From NCBI GenBank assembly GCA_036006425.1, contig DASYPQ010000024.1:147003-211002 (forward strand): a stretch of 64,000 bases of DNA, read 5' to 3'. The notes under the pieces were generated by a model that was not told where the DNA came from, made no database searches, and saw only the letters and a list, made by a program, of their open reading frames with translations. The position numbers and the translations under genes were made by a program. The DNA is from DASYPQ01 sp036006425. GTDB lineage: Bacteria > Planctomycetota > UBA1135 > GCA-002686595. Shown piece by piece: positions 24,612-32,117 of the stretch (within the stretch, counting starts at the first letter, position 1; each line of letters opens with the position of its first letter).

Positions 24612-25480
24612 GCGGCGGCGCTCTTCCGGAGAATCTCCTCCAGCGTCCACGCCGTGCTGAAGCAGCCGTACGGCACGCCGCGGCGCGCGCACGCGGACCG
24701 CCAGGATTCGATGTGGGCCGCGAGCTCGACCTCGTAGGCCTCGAGCGTCGCCGCGTCGAGCGCGAGGACGCGCCGCGCGTCGCGCTCGGGATCCCACCAC
24801 TCGACCGAGACGTCGTCTGCAGACGGCGCGATCTCGACCGGCGCGAGCAGCTGGATCACCTCGAGCGCGCGGCCGCGCGCGGCGAGCGCGAGTGCCGCCT
24901 CGGGGCGCGCGTCAAAGAGATCGCCGACGAGGAACACGCGCGACGCGTGCGCGAGCGCGCGCGTCGAGGGCAACGGGCTCGCGCCGCCGGCCGCGCGCAG
25001 CGTTTCGAGGAAGCGCAGGAGCTCGACGAGATCCGGTCGACGCCGCACGAGGAATTCCGCCGCGCCCTCGCCGGCGACGACGACGCGCACCTCCGCGCCG
25101 ATCCGCGTGCCGAGCGAGGCGATCCCCGCGGCGACTTCGGCGCCGCGCTGCAGCTTTCCGGGCGGACCGACGCCCATCGACGCGCTCGCGTCGAGGCGGA
25201 CGAGCCAGCGCTCGCCCGCGTCGCGCCGCGCGACGCGCACCCACGGACGCCGCGCGCGCGCCCACACGTCCCAGTCGAGCGCGCGCAGGTCGTCGCCGCG
25301 CGCGTACGGCCTGTACCCGACGAACTCCGAGCCGCCGCCGAGCCGGCTCGGGACGCCCGCGCCCTCGCGCCGCTCGCGCGCGAGAGCCGCGCGCGCCGCG
25401 AGCGCCTCGAGCCGCCGCGCGAACCCGGGCTCGAACCGCACGCCCGGGGAAGGAAGATCTGGGTTCGCGCGGACGGCCAT
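24608..25480 (-). CDS. DUF58 domain protein (MoxR-associated)
   Basis: Protein of 290 residues. The DUF58 signature is complete: GGGSEFVGYRPYARGDDLRA followed by LDWDVWARARRPWVR and a vWA-like core with LDASASMGVG (DxSxS). DUF58 proteins work with MoxR AAA+ ATPases and vWA membrane proteins in assembly or stress functions. The ATG at 25478-25480 is 11 bp after the pyrC stop. The 3' end overlaps the BatA-like gene by 4 nt. No MoxR gene is within the window, which leaves this pair separated from its usual ATPase. Confidence 0.88.
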   Translation of the reverse strand: MAVRANPDLPSPGVRFEPGFARRLEALAARAALARERREGAGVPSRLGGGSEFVGYRPYARGDDLRALDWDVWARARRPWVRVARRDAGERWLVRLDASASMGVGPPGKLQRGAEVAAGIASLGTRIGAEVRVVVAGEGAAEFLVRRRPDLVELLRFLETLRAAGGASPLPSTRALAHASRVFLVGDLFDARPEAALALAARGRALEVIQLLAPVEIAPSADDVSVEWWDPERDARRVLALDAATLEAYEVELAAHIESWRSACARRGVPYGCFSTAWTLEEILRKSAAA

Positions 25481-25491
25481 CGCGCCCAGCC

Positions 25492-26853
25492 CTACCGCGC
25501 GACCCGGCCCGGGATACGCGGCGCCTCGAGGTCGAGCGGCATCCCGCCGGCCTCGGCCGTGACGTCGCCGTTGCGGAAGACGATCTCGCCGCGGCGCACG
25601 ACGAGCTTCGGGAAGCCCGCGAGCTCCCAGCCGTCGTACGCGCTCCATTTCGACTTCGAGGGCAGCTCCGCGCCGCGCACGACGCGCTTCTCGTCGGGAT
25701 CGAAGAGCACGAGGTCGCCGTCGAAGCCCGGCTCGAGACGCCCCTTGCGCGGGAGGTGCAGCGTGTCCGCGGCGGACGACGTGACGCTCGCGAGCGCCGT
25801 GCGCGCACCGAGCAGACCGCGACGCACGAGCTCCCACGTCAGCGGCCAGAGGAGGTCGACCGAGGGCATCCCCGACGGCGCGTGCGCGTACGCGCGCCGC
25901 TTCTCGTCGAGCGGATGCGGCGCGTGGTCCGTGCCGATCGCGTCGATCGTGCGGTCGGCGAGCGCAGCGAGGATCCCGGCCGAGTCGTCGCGCGTCTTGA
26001 TCGACGGATTCACTTTGTGGAGGTTGCCGAGCGTCTTCGCGTCCTCGCACGAGAGGAGCAGGTAGTGCGGCGCCGTGCTCCCCGAGACCGCCAGGCCTGC
26101 CCCGCGCGCCTGGCGCAGGAGATCGGCGCCGCCGCGCGTCGAGACGTGGAAGACGTGCAGCTCCGCGCCGGTCGCGCGCACGAGCGCGATCGAAGTGCGG
26201 ATCGACGCGATCTCCGCCTCGCTCGAGCGCACGAGGTGGTGCTCGGCGGCCGTCGCGTGCGGGTAGCGGCTCTTGCCCTCGCGCAGGAGCTCCTCGTCCT
26301 CGCAGTGCGCGACGATCATGCGGCCCGCGCGGGCAGCGCCGGCGAAGAGCTCCGCGAGCGTGCTGCCGTCGGTCTGCCCGCCGAGGCCCGTCGAGCCGCC
26401 GAGGAAGCACTTGAACGCCGGGGTGAGCGGCGCCATCGCCGCGAGCTCGGGCAGCGACTCCGGGAGGAGGTTCGCGAGGCACCCGAAGTCGACGCGCGAC
26501 CGCGCGCGCACGTGCTCGATGCGCTGCTCGAGGGCCGCGAGCGAGGTCGAGAGCGGCGGGTTGTTCTGCACTTCGACGACGGACGTGACGCCGCCGTGCA
26601 GCGCGCCCGCGGACCCGCGTTCCCAGCCTTCCTTGCGCTCGAGACCCGGGTCGCGGAAGTGGACGTGGACGTCGACGAGGCCGGGGACGACCGTCAAGCC
26701 CTGCGCGTCGATCCGCGGCGCGCCGCCGGCCTCGAGATCCGGGCCGATCGCATCGACGACTCCGTCGACGATGCGGACGTCGACGCGCCGCGCGTCGGGC
26801 CCCGGCGGGTACGTCGCTGCCCCGCGGACGAACAGGGACTTGCCGCGCGTCAT
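25492..26853 (-). CDS. pyrC: Dihydroorotase
   Basis: Protein of 453 residues closing carbamoyl-aspartate to dihydroorotate in pyrimidine synthesis. The amidohydrolase core shows VDVHVHFRDPGLERKEGW (HxH plus RDPG), GGVTSVVEVQNNPP, HVFHVSTRGGADLL and DAIGTDHAPHPLDEKR (catalytic Asp). It belongs to the class I type (longer, DHOase multifunctional lineage). Its ATG overlaps the stop of the phosphatase gene (ATGA at 26850), so pyrimidine synthesis is translationally coupled to a signalling phosphatase, which looks like genome compaction rather than function. An allantoinase or hydantoinase is less likely given the RDPG and APHP motifs. Confidence 0.92.
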   Translation of the reverse strand: MTRGKSLFVRGAATYPPGPDARRVDVRIVDGVVDAIGPDLEAGGAPRIDAQGLTVVPGLVDVHVHFRDPGLERKEGWERGSAGALHGGVTSVVEVQNNPPLSTSLAALEQRIEHVRARSRVDFGCLANLLPESLPELAAMAPLTPAFKCFLGGSTGLGGQTDGSTLAELFAGAARAGRMIVAHCEDEELLREGKSRYPHATAAEHHLVRSSEAEIASIRTSIALVRATGAELHVFHVSTRGGADLLRQARGAGLAVSGSTAPHYLLLSCEDAKTLGNLHKVNPSIKTRDDSAGILAALADRTIDAIGTDHAPHPLDEKRRAYAHAPSGMPSVDLLWPLTWELVRRGLLGARTALASVTSSAADTLHLPRKGRLEPGFDGDLVLFDPDEKRVVRGAELPSKSKWSAYDGWELAGFPKLVVRRGEIVFRNGDVTAEAGGMPLDLEAPRIPGRVAR

Positions 26854-28253
26854 GGAGCGCCGGCGAGGCGCCGCACGGCGACGACGGTCATGTCGTCCTC
26901 GCGCTTCCCGCCGGCGAATTCCAGGGCCGCGCGGACGAGCTCCTCCGTCATCTCGCGCGCGCTGCTGCCCGCGCGGGCGCAGCGCTCGATCACCGCGCGC
27001 ACGCCGGCTTCCTCGAACAGCGTGTCGGGATCGTGCATCGAGCGCGCCTCGACGAAGCCGTCCGTGAACGCGACGAGCACGTCGCCTTCCTCGAGCCGGA
27101 GCATCGGCCCTTCGGTGTACTCGAAATCGTCGACCATCCCGAGCGCCGGTCCGTCGGCGCGCAGCGTCTCGATCGTCATCGTCTTCGCGCGCCAGACGAG
27201 CGGCGGCGTCGCGCCCGCGTTCAGGATCCGCGCCGTCCCGTCCGGCGCGAAGAGGCCGGTGAAGAGCGTCAGGAAGAGGCCGTCGTCCATCCGCGGCCCG
27301 AGGTCCTGGTTCAGCATCCCGACGGCGCCCGCGGGATCGTCGAGCACCTTGAGGTAGGAGCGCAGCGACGCCTGGGCGGTCGCCGTGATCAGCGCCGGCC
27401 CGATGCCGTGCCCGGTGACGTCGCCGACGACGACTCCGAGGCGCCCGCCGCGCGTCTTGACGAAGTCGTAGAAGTCGCCCGTCGTGCGCTCCGCCGGCCG
27501 GTACCACCCGAAGATGTCGTAGCCCGGAACGTTCTCCGGGATCGGCGGCATGAGCTCGCTCTGGATCTGGCTCGCGATCTCGAGCGAGTGCTCGAGACGC
27601 GCCCGCTCGATGCCGTCGAGGTGGAGCCGCGCGTTCTCCAGCGCGATCGAGATGTGCTGCGAGAGCGCGGCGAAGAGCGCCAGGTCCTCGTGCTTGAACT
27701 CGCGCGTCGCGGCGCGCGAATCGACGTAGAGGACGCCTTGCGCGGACTTCGCCGGGGCGCCGTCGACGCCGCCCTCGCGGTGGACGAGCGGCACGCACAT
27801 GACCGCGCGGAGCTTGAGGTCGAACACCGACGTCCCGAGCTCGAGCGCCTCGGAGTCGGAATTCACCGTCGCGCGCACGGGCTCGAAGTCGGCGAGGACG
27901 CGGCGCACGACGCTCGTGGAATAGCGGATCAGCCCGTCGGCGGGCTTGGCACCGCGCTGGCGCGCGGTGCGGAGCTCGAGCACGCCGTCCTTCCCGGCGA
28001 GCAGGATCATGCCGCGTTCGGCGCCGGTGATCTCGATCGACGTGTCGACGATGTACGCGAGCAGGTGCTCGAGATCCTGCGACTGGGAGACCCGCGCGAT
28101 CGCGGCGAGGAGCACCTCGATCGTGCGCCGGTCGACCCGTCCGTCTCCGGTCAGGAACAACGTGCTCGGCGGACCGGACGATCCGACGGAGACCTCCCGC
28201 GGCGGGGGCGCGGCGGGAGGAGGCGGCGGTTCCTTCTTGCGGCGGAAGAGCAT
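26850..28253 (-). CDS. GAF-domain PP2C-type (RsbU/SpoIIE-like) serine phosphatase
   Basis: Protein of 467 residues. After a Pro-rich N-terminus, residues about 50-205 are a GAF sensor domain (LAYIVDTSIEITGAERGMIL ... ALSQHISIALENARL). Residues 215-467 are a SpoIIE/RsbU phosphatase domain: GWYRPAERTTGDFYDFV, VVVGDVTGHGIGPALITA with the metal Asp, and the C-terminal GKREDDMTVVAVR Asp pair. These enzymes dephosphorylate STAS anti-sigma-factor antagonists. A STAS-PilZ protein gene lies divergently 141 bp away and is a natural substrate candidate. TAGACT is 9 nt before the ATG. Confidence 0.92.
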   Translation of the reverse strand: MLFRRKKEPPPPPAAPPPREVSVGSSGPPSTLFLTGDGRVDRRTIEVLLAAIARVSQSQDLEHLLAYIVDTSIEITGAERGMILLAGKDGVLELRTARQRGAKPADGLIRYSTSVVRRVLADFEPVRATVNSDSEALELGTSVFDLKLRAVMCVPLVHREGGVDGAPAKSAQGVLYVDSRAATREFKHEDLALFAALSQHISIALENARLHLDGIERARLEHSLEIASQIQSELMPPIPENVPGYDIFGWYRPAERTTGDFYDFVKTRGGRLGVVVGDVTGHGIGPALITATAQASLRSYLKVLDDPAGAVGMLNQDLGPRMDDGLFLTLFTGLFAPDGTARILNAGATPPLVWRAKTMTIETLRADGPALGMVDDFEYTEGPMLRLEEGDVLVAFTDGFVEARSMHDPDTLFEEAGVRAVIERCARAGSSAREMTEELVRAALEFAGGKREDDMTVVAVRRLAGAP

Positions 28254-28262
28254 GCGAGCCCG

Positions 28263-28268
28263 AGTCTA
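28263..28268 (-). promoter_or_regulatory. -10-like TAGACT, 9 nt before an ATG
   Basis: TAGACT on the minus strand ahead of the phosphatase gene, with the same spacing class as at 20788 and 7335. Confidence 0.45.
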
Positions 28269-28292
28269 CCCGGAGCGCGGAGGCCAAAACAC

Positions 28293-28322
28293 TTGCGCGG
28301 GCCCCTTGTCCCCGGAGAGAAT
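28293..28322 (+). promoter_or_regulatory. Possible promoter TTGCGC-18-GAGAAT
   Basis: TTGCGC (28293-28298) and GAGAAT (28317-28322) are 18 nt apart and 72 nt upstream of the STAS-PilZ ATG. It is the best match in the 141-bp divergent region, but weak. Confidence 0.3.
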
Positions 28323-28394
28323 CCCCCGCCCCTTCGGGCCGAGGAGCCCTTCCCGGCACGTTCGCCCCCACCCGCTCACAGCCCCGGTGACCGC

Positions 28395-29216
28395 ATGCAC
28401 ATCAGCGTCGAACCCCGCGACGACCACGCCATCCTCCACCTGAGGGGCGAGTTCGACACGTACTACGTTCCGCATCTCCAGAAGGAGATCGACGACCTCG
28501 TGAAGGCCGGGATCACGCGCGTGGTGCTCAACCTGCGCCTGGTCAAGTTCATCAACTCGACAGCGCTCGGGGCGATCATCAAGGCCAGCAAGGGTCTCGC
28601 GGCGAAGCAGGGCAAGCTCGCGATCTCGCGTCCGTCGGCGTTCTGCCGCGACATCCTCGAAAAGGTCGGCCTCGACCGCGTCGTCGGCATCTACGACAGC
28701 GACGAAGCCGCCGCGGCGAGCTTCGGGACGACGAAGGTCCCGCGCGCCGCCGCCGTCGACGATCCCGCCGAGGAGAGCTCGTCCGTGCTCTTCGCCCCCG
28801 TCGAGGAGGGCCGGATCGAGCACTTCCTCTCGCAGAGCCAGCTGATGGTCAAGGCCCCGATGACGAAGGACAAGCCCGCCAGCGCGTGGAGCGGTGCCGG
28901 TCGCATGTCGGCGCTCGACGAGCAGGGACTGCGGTTCACGTGGAACGGCGGCCAGACCGGTCTCTCGCCCTTCGCCATGGCCCAGATGCTCTCGCTCGGC
29001 ACCGAGTGGAAGGTCAAGTTCCGCCTCCCGCTCCTCCAGCGCGGCTACTGCGAGGCCGTCGCCGTCGTGAACGAGCTCGAGGAGCGCCCGGACGGCGTCA
29101 AGGTCGGCGCGAGCTTCAAGGCGATCGACGACACGACGCGCAAGGCGATCCAGCAGTACGCGACGGACCTCGCCTTCCTGAAGGAAGAGCTCCGCCGCGC
29201 GACCGACAAGCGCTGA
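28395..29216 (+). CDS. STAS (anti-sigma antagonist-like) and PilZ-like domain fusion protein
   Basis: Protein of 273 residues. Residues 1-110 are a STAS domain: AILHLRGEFDTYYVPHLQKE and KFINSTALGAIIKASKG, whose Ser/Thr is the site phosphorylated in RsbV-type antagonists. After a linker, residues about 150-265 resemble PilZ (MSALDEQGLRFTWNGG, EWKVKFRLPLLQRGYCEAVA, VKVGASFKAIDD). The c-di-GMP motifs RxxxR and D/NxSxxG are not evident, so the PilZ part may bind something else. The gene is divergent from an RsbU-like phosphatase. Its stop abuts that of the convergent glycosyltransferase to form TGATCA (29214-29219). Confidence 0.8.
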   Translation: MHISVEPRDDHAILHLRGEFDTYYVPHLQKEIDDLVKAGITRVVLNLRLVKFINSTALGAIIKASKGLAAKQGKLAISRPSAFCRDILEKVGLDRVVGIYDSDEAAAASFGTTKVPRAAAVDDPAEESSSVLFAPVEEGRIEHFLSQSQLMVKAPMTKDKPASAWSGAGRMSALDEQGLRFTWNGGQTGLSPFAMAQMLSLGTEWKVKFRLPLLQRGYCEAVAVVNELEERPDGVKVGASFKAIDDTTRKAIQQYATDLAFLKEELRRATDKR

Positions 29217-30362
29217 TCAGACGCGTTCCGGGTTCAGGGCGCCCGCGGTCGCCTCGTCGGGGACGGCGGCGACCGCCGTTCCGCGCGCGCTCTGGATCAG
29301 CGACTCGAACGTCCGCGCGACGTGCGACCACGAGAGGCGTCGCTCGGCGATGTCGCGCCCGCGCCTCCCCCAGCGGCGCCGCGCGTCGGGCGACATCGCC
29401 GCGCGCCGCAGCGCTTCGGTCCACGCGACGACGTCCCCGGACGGCACGAGCAGCCCGGACGCGTCCGGCTCGACGAGCGCGCGCAGGCTCGGACGGTCGG
29501 AGGCGATCACGGGGAGGCCGCAGGCCATCGCGCGCGCCACGTTCCGTCCGCGCACCGCGTCGTCGAGGGCCGGCACGGCGAGGAGCGTGCTCACGCTGAA
29601 GAGGCCCGGGAGCTCCTCCTCGGGCACGCGGCCGAGCCAGCGGACCCGCGCTCCGATCCCGAGCCGGTCGATCGCGGCGCGCAGCTCCGCGCGCGCGCCG
29701 CCTTCCCCGGCGATCACAAGAGACCAGTCGTCGCGCTGGCCGAGAGCGCGTGCGAAGGCCTGGACGAGCGTGTCGAGCCCGCGACCGCGCTCGACCTTCC
29801 CGACGTAGAGGAGGATGCGACCCGAGAGGCCGTGGCGCTGGACGAGCGCGCTCGAGAGCCCGGGACGGTAGACGTCGGGGTCGACGCCCGGCGGCATCAC
29901 GATCACGCGTTCCTCCGGGAAGCCGCCGATCAACGCGCGCGCGCGGGCGACCGGATCGAGCGCGACGAGCGCCGCGGCCGTCCGCCGGACGTAGGGCCCC
30001 CACAGTCTCTCGCCGACGGCGAGGCACGCGCGCGAGAAGACGCCCTTGTCGCTGCGGCTCCCCGCCTCGACGAGCACGAGCGGGATCGCGAGCGCGCGCG
30101 CCGTGCGCGCGCCGAGCCACGCAGCCGGCGACAATGCGTCGTAGGCGAGGATCGCGTCCGGCGCGAAGCGCCGCGGTCCGAGCGAATCGCTCTCGTGCGC
30201 ACTCGTCCGCGCGGCCGCGTCCCTGGGTCCTGCGCCGCCGAAGACGCGCGCGACGTGCCCCTGCTCGGCGAGCTCGCGCGCGAGTTCCGGAGCGTGATCG
30301 CCCGACTGCCGCGTGAGCGTGAAGGGGTTCAGGAGCAGGGCGATGCGCAGGGGGGATGACAA
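29217..30362 (-). CDS. Glycosyltransferase family 4 (GT-B) enzyme
   Basis: Protein of 381 residues. The N-terminus RIALLLNPFTLTRQSGDHAP is the donor-side loop of GT4 enzymes, VIVMPPGVDPDVYRPG is the central hinge, and ILLYVGKVERGRGLDTLVQA, WSLVIAGEGGARAELRAAI and ARAMACGLPVIASD belong to the nucleotide-sugar domain. The acidic E-x7-E region is altered (VSTLLAVPALDDAVRGRN). The start is uncertain: TTG at 30360-30362 gives LSSPLRIALL and is the nearest plausible start codon. It converges on the STAS-PilZ gene and probably adds a sugar to a surface glycan. Confidence 0.82.
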   Translation of the reverse strand: MSSPLRIALLLNPFTLTRQSGDHAPELARELAEQGHVARVFGGAGPRDAAARTSAHESDSLGPRRFAPDAILAYDALSPAAWLGARTARALAIPLVLVEAGSRSDKGVFSRACLAVGERLWGPYVRRTAAALVALDPVARARALIGGFPEERVIVMPPGVDPDVYRPGLSSALVQRHGLSGRILLYVGKVERGRGLDTLVQAFARALGQRDDWSLVIAGEGGARAELRAAIDRLGIGARVRWLGRVPEEELPGLFSVSTLLAVPALDDAVRGRNVARAMACGLPVIASDRPSLRALVEPDASGLLVPSGDVVAWTEALRRAAMSPDARRRWGRRGRDIAERRLSWSHVARTFESLIQSARGTAVAAVPDEATAGALNPERV

Positions 30363-30664
30363 GGCGAAGCGTTCCCGTCGTCGCGGGGAGGGCGCACGTG
30401 CATCCCGGAACCCGCACCCAAGCATATCGGCCCGTGCGGTGTCGGATCCGAAAAAGAGGACGGCACATCCTTCCGAATCGCGAAGGCGCTGCGAGCTCGG
30501 CGCGATCCGCGCGCGTCGCGACACGAAAAAAGTTCCTCGCGCTCCGAGCAGCGCGGAAGGCGTTCGATCGATCGGTGTTCGAACGCGCTTTGCGCTCAAG
30601 TGGCTCGGAAAACGACCGAAAAGGGGTCGTCTCGCGAACCCCCCGCACGAGCGACACGAGCCCG
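30363..30664. other. 302-bp divergent intergenic region
   Basis: No gene is supported here. It contains an AT-richer patch (CACGAAAAAAGTTCCTC), an inverted repeat CGTTCGA/TCGAACG (30561-30567 and 30579-30585, 11-nt loop), and a 6-bp hairpin ACGACC/GGTCGT near 30613-30631. It must hold the promoters of the glycosyltransferase and of the HAD-like gene. Confidence 0.5.
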
Positions 30665-31276
30665 ATGAGCCCCCTCCCCATCCCCCCGCTGCCCGGCGCC
30701 GGCCGCCCGGTGCGCGGCCTCTTCGTCGGGCGCACCGGAGCGCTCCTCCCCGCGAGCGCGAAATCCTCCGCGGCGGCCCTGCCGAACGACCCGTGCCCGG
30801 CCGCGGCGCTGCGGCTCCTCTTCCGCGCCGGACAGCGCGGCTGGAAGCTCTACCTGATCGGCAACGAGGACTGCGTCGCGCGCGGGCGCGTCTCGGACGC
30901 GGCGTGGGAGCGCTTCGAGAGCGACCTGCTCGGCACGCTGCGCGGCGAGGGCATCCCGCTCGTGCGGCACTACGCCTGTCTCGATCATCCGTCCGGCAAG
31001 GGCCGTCACCGCAAGGACTCCGTCTTCCGGTTCCCGAACACCGGCGCCCTGTTCCACGCCGCGCAGGAGGACGGGATCGAGCTGCGCGAGAGCTGGGTGA
31101 TCGCGAGCGACGTCGACGAGCTCGCCGCGGGATGGCGCGCGGGATGCCGGACGGCGAAGGTCGGCAGCGGCCGCGCCAAGGGCGACGAGCTCGAAGTCGA
31201 GCCCGATCTCGTCGCCGCCGACCTCGCGAACGCGCTCGCGGAGCTCCTCGCATGCGACGAGTACTCGCGCGCGTAG
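30665..31276 (+). CDS. HAD-superfamily GmhB/HisB-like protein with missing catalytic aspartates
   Basis: Protein of 203 residues that follows the D,D-heptose 1,7-bisphosphate phosphatase/histidinol-phosphatase pattern but is degenerate. The nucleophile loop that should read DxDG is VRGLFVGRTGALLPAS, so both Asp are replaced. The threonine/asparagine motif II is GWKLYLIGNEDCVARG, recognisable as the family's T/GN-Q-GIARG segment. The zinc loop is CLDHPSGKGRHRKDS with its cysteines reduced. The acidic motif IV is WVIASDVDELAAGWRAGC in place of GDxxxD. It is therefore probably a pseudoenzyme. The ATG at 30665 starts just before this conserved region. Confidence 0.65.
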   Translation: MSPLPIPPLPGAGRPVRGLFVGRTGALLPASAKSSAAALPNDPCPAAALRLLFRAGQRGWKLYLIGNEDCVARGRVSDAAWERFESDLLGTLRGEGIPLVRHYACLDHPSGKGRHRKDSVFRFPNTGALFHAAQEDGIELRESWVIASDVDELAAGWRAGCRTAKVGSGRAKGDELEVEPDLVAADLANALAELLACDEYSRA

Positions 31277-31295
31277 CGGGAGTGCCGCGCTCGCC

Positions 31296-31325
31296 TTGAC
31301 GCGTCGGCTGGCGCACCTCGATAAT
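31296..31325 (+). promoter_or_regulatory. Sigma70-type promoter TTGACG-18-GATAAT
   Basis: TTGACG (31296-31301) and GATAAT (31320-31325) with an 18-nt spacer, 33 nt upstream of the FkbM-type methyltransferase ATG. This is the best classical promoter in the window. Confidence 0.65.
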
Positions 31326-31358
31326 CGACGGGAGCGCGCCGGATCGGACCGCGACCGC

Positions 31359-32117
31359 ATGGAAGAACGACAGTCCCTGATCCCGCGCATGGTCGCGAGG
31401 CTGAAGTTCCTGCGGTACCGCATGTTCGGCCGCGGACCGACCCGCGCCGAGTGGGAGCAGCGCCTGCGCCGGATCGTCGTCCCGACGGTCACGGAGTCCT
31501 TGCGCTGGATCCCGAAGGAAGGCGGCTCCTTCATCGACGTCGGGGCGAACTGCGGGATCTACGCCGAGAACATCCTGCGCGAGCGCCCGGGCGCGCGCGG
31601 GTGGCTCTTCGAACCGGTCCGGGAGCACTACGAGAGCTGCGTCGCGCGCGTCGGCTCCGCTCCGGGGATCGTCGTCGAGAACCTGGCGCTCGCCGACTGG
31701 CGCGGGCCGACGACGATCTGGAAGCTGAAGCACAACCCGGGCGGCAACATCATCGATGCCGAGATCGTCGCGCGGCGCCGGAGCTTCATGCACTTCCGCC
31801 CCGAGAAGATCCGGATCGCGGTGTTCGACGAGTACGCGAAGGAGCACGGCATCCGCTCCGTCGACTTCGTCAAGACCGACACGGACGGCTACGACTCGCG
31901 CGTGCTGCGCGGGATGCTCGGGTTCCTCGAGGCCTGCAACCCGCGGCCGGTGATCCTGGCCGAGCTCCTCAACGAGGCGACGCACCCCGACTGGGCCGGT
32001 CAGCTCGAAGTCCTCGAATCCCTCTACCGTCTCGGCTACGGCCGGGTCGATCTCACCGGCATGGACGACGTGCAGGACTTCCTCTTCGTCCCGGAAGGCC
32101 GCCGACCGATCGAGTGA
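31359..32117 (+). CDS. FkbM-family SAM-dependent methyltransferase
   Basis: Protein of 252 residues. GGSFIDVGANCGIYAENIL is motif I (SAM-binding) of FkbM methyltransferases, RGWLFEPVREHYESCVARVG is the acidic motif II region, and VDFVKTDTDGYDSRVLRGM is the family hallmark (K-x-D-x-x-G). These enzymes O-methylate sugars or lipids. MEERQS at 31359 is chosen because a strong promoter ends 33 nt upstream, which makes an earlier in-frame start impossible on that transcript. The stop overlaps the flippase GTG by 4 nt, so it acts in the same surface-polysaccharide unit. Confidence 0.9.
   Translation: MEERQSLIPRMVARLKFLRYRMFGRGPTRAEWEQRLRRIVVPTVTESLRWIPKEGGSFIDVGANCGIYAENILRERPGARGWLFEPVREHYESCVARVGSAPGIVVENLALADWRGPTTIWKLKHNPGGNIIDAEIVARRRSFMHFRPEKIRIAVFDEYAKEHGIRSVDFVKTDTDGYDSRVLRGMLGFLEACNPRPVILAELLNEATHPDWAGQLEVLESLYRLGYGRVDLTGMDDVQDFLFVPEGRRPIE

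Noticed and set aside
25492..26853. Allantoinase or hydantoinase
   Set aside because: HFRDPG and GTDHAPHP are the dihydroorotase forms, and no purine-catabolism genes are near.
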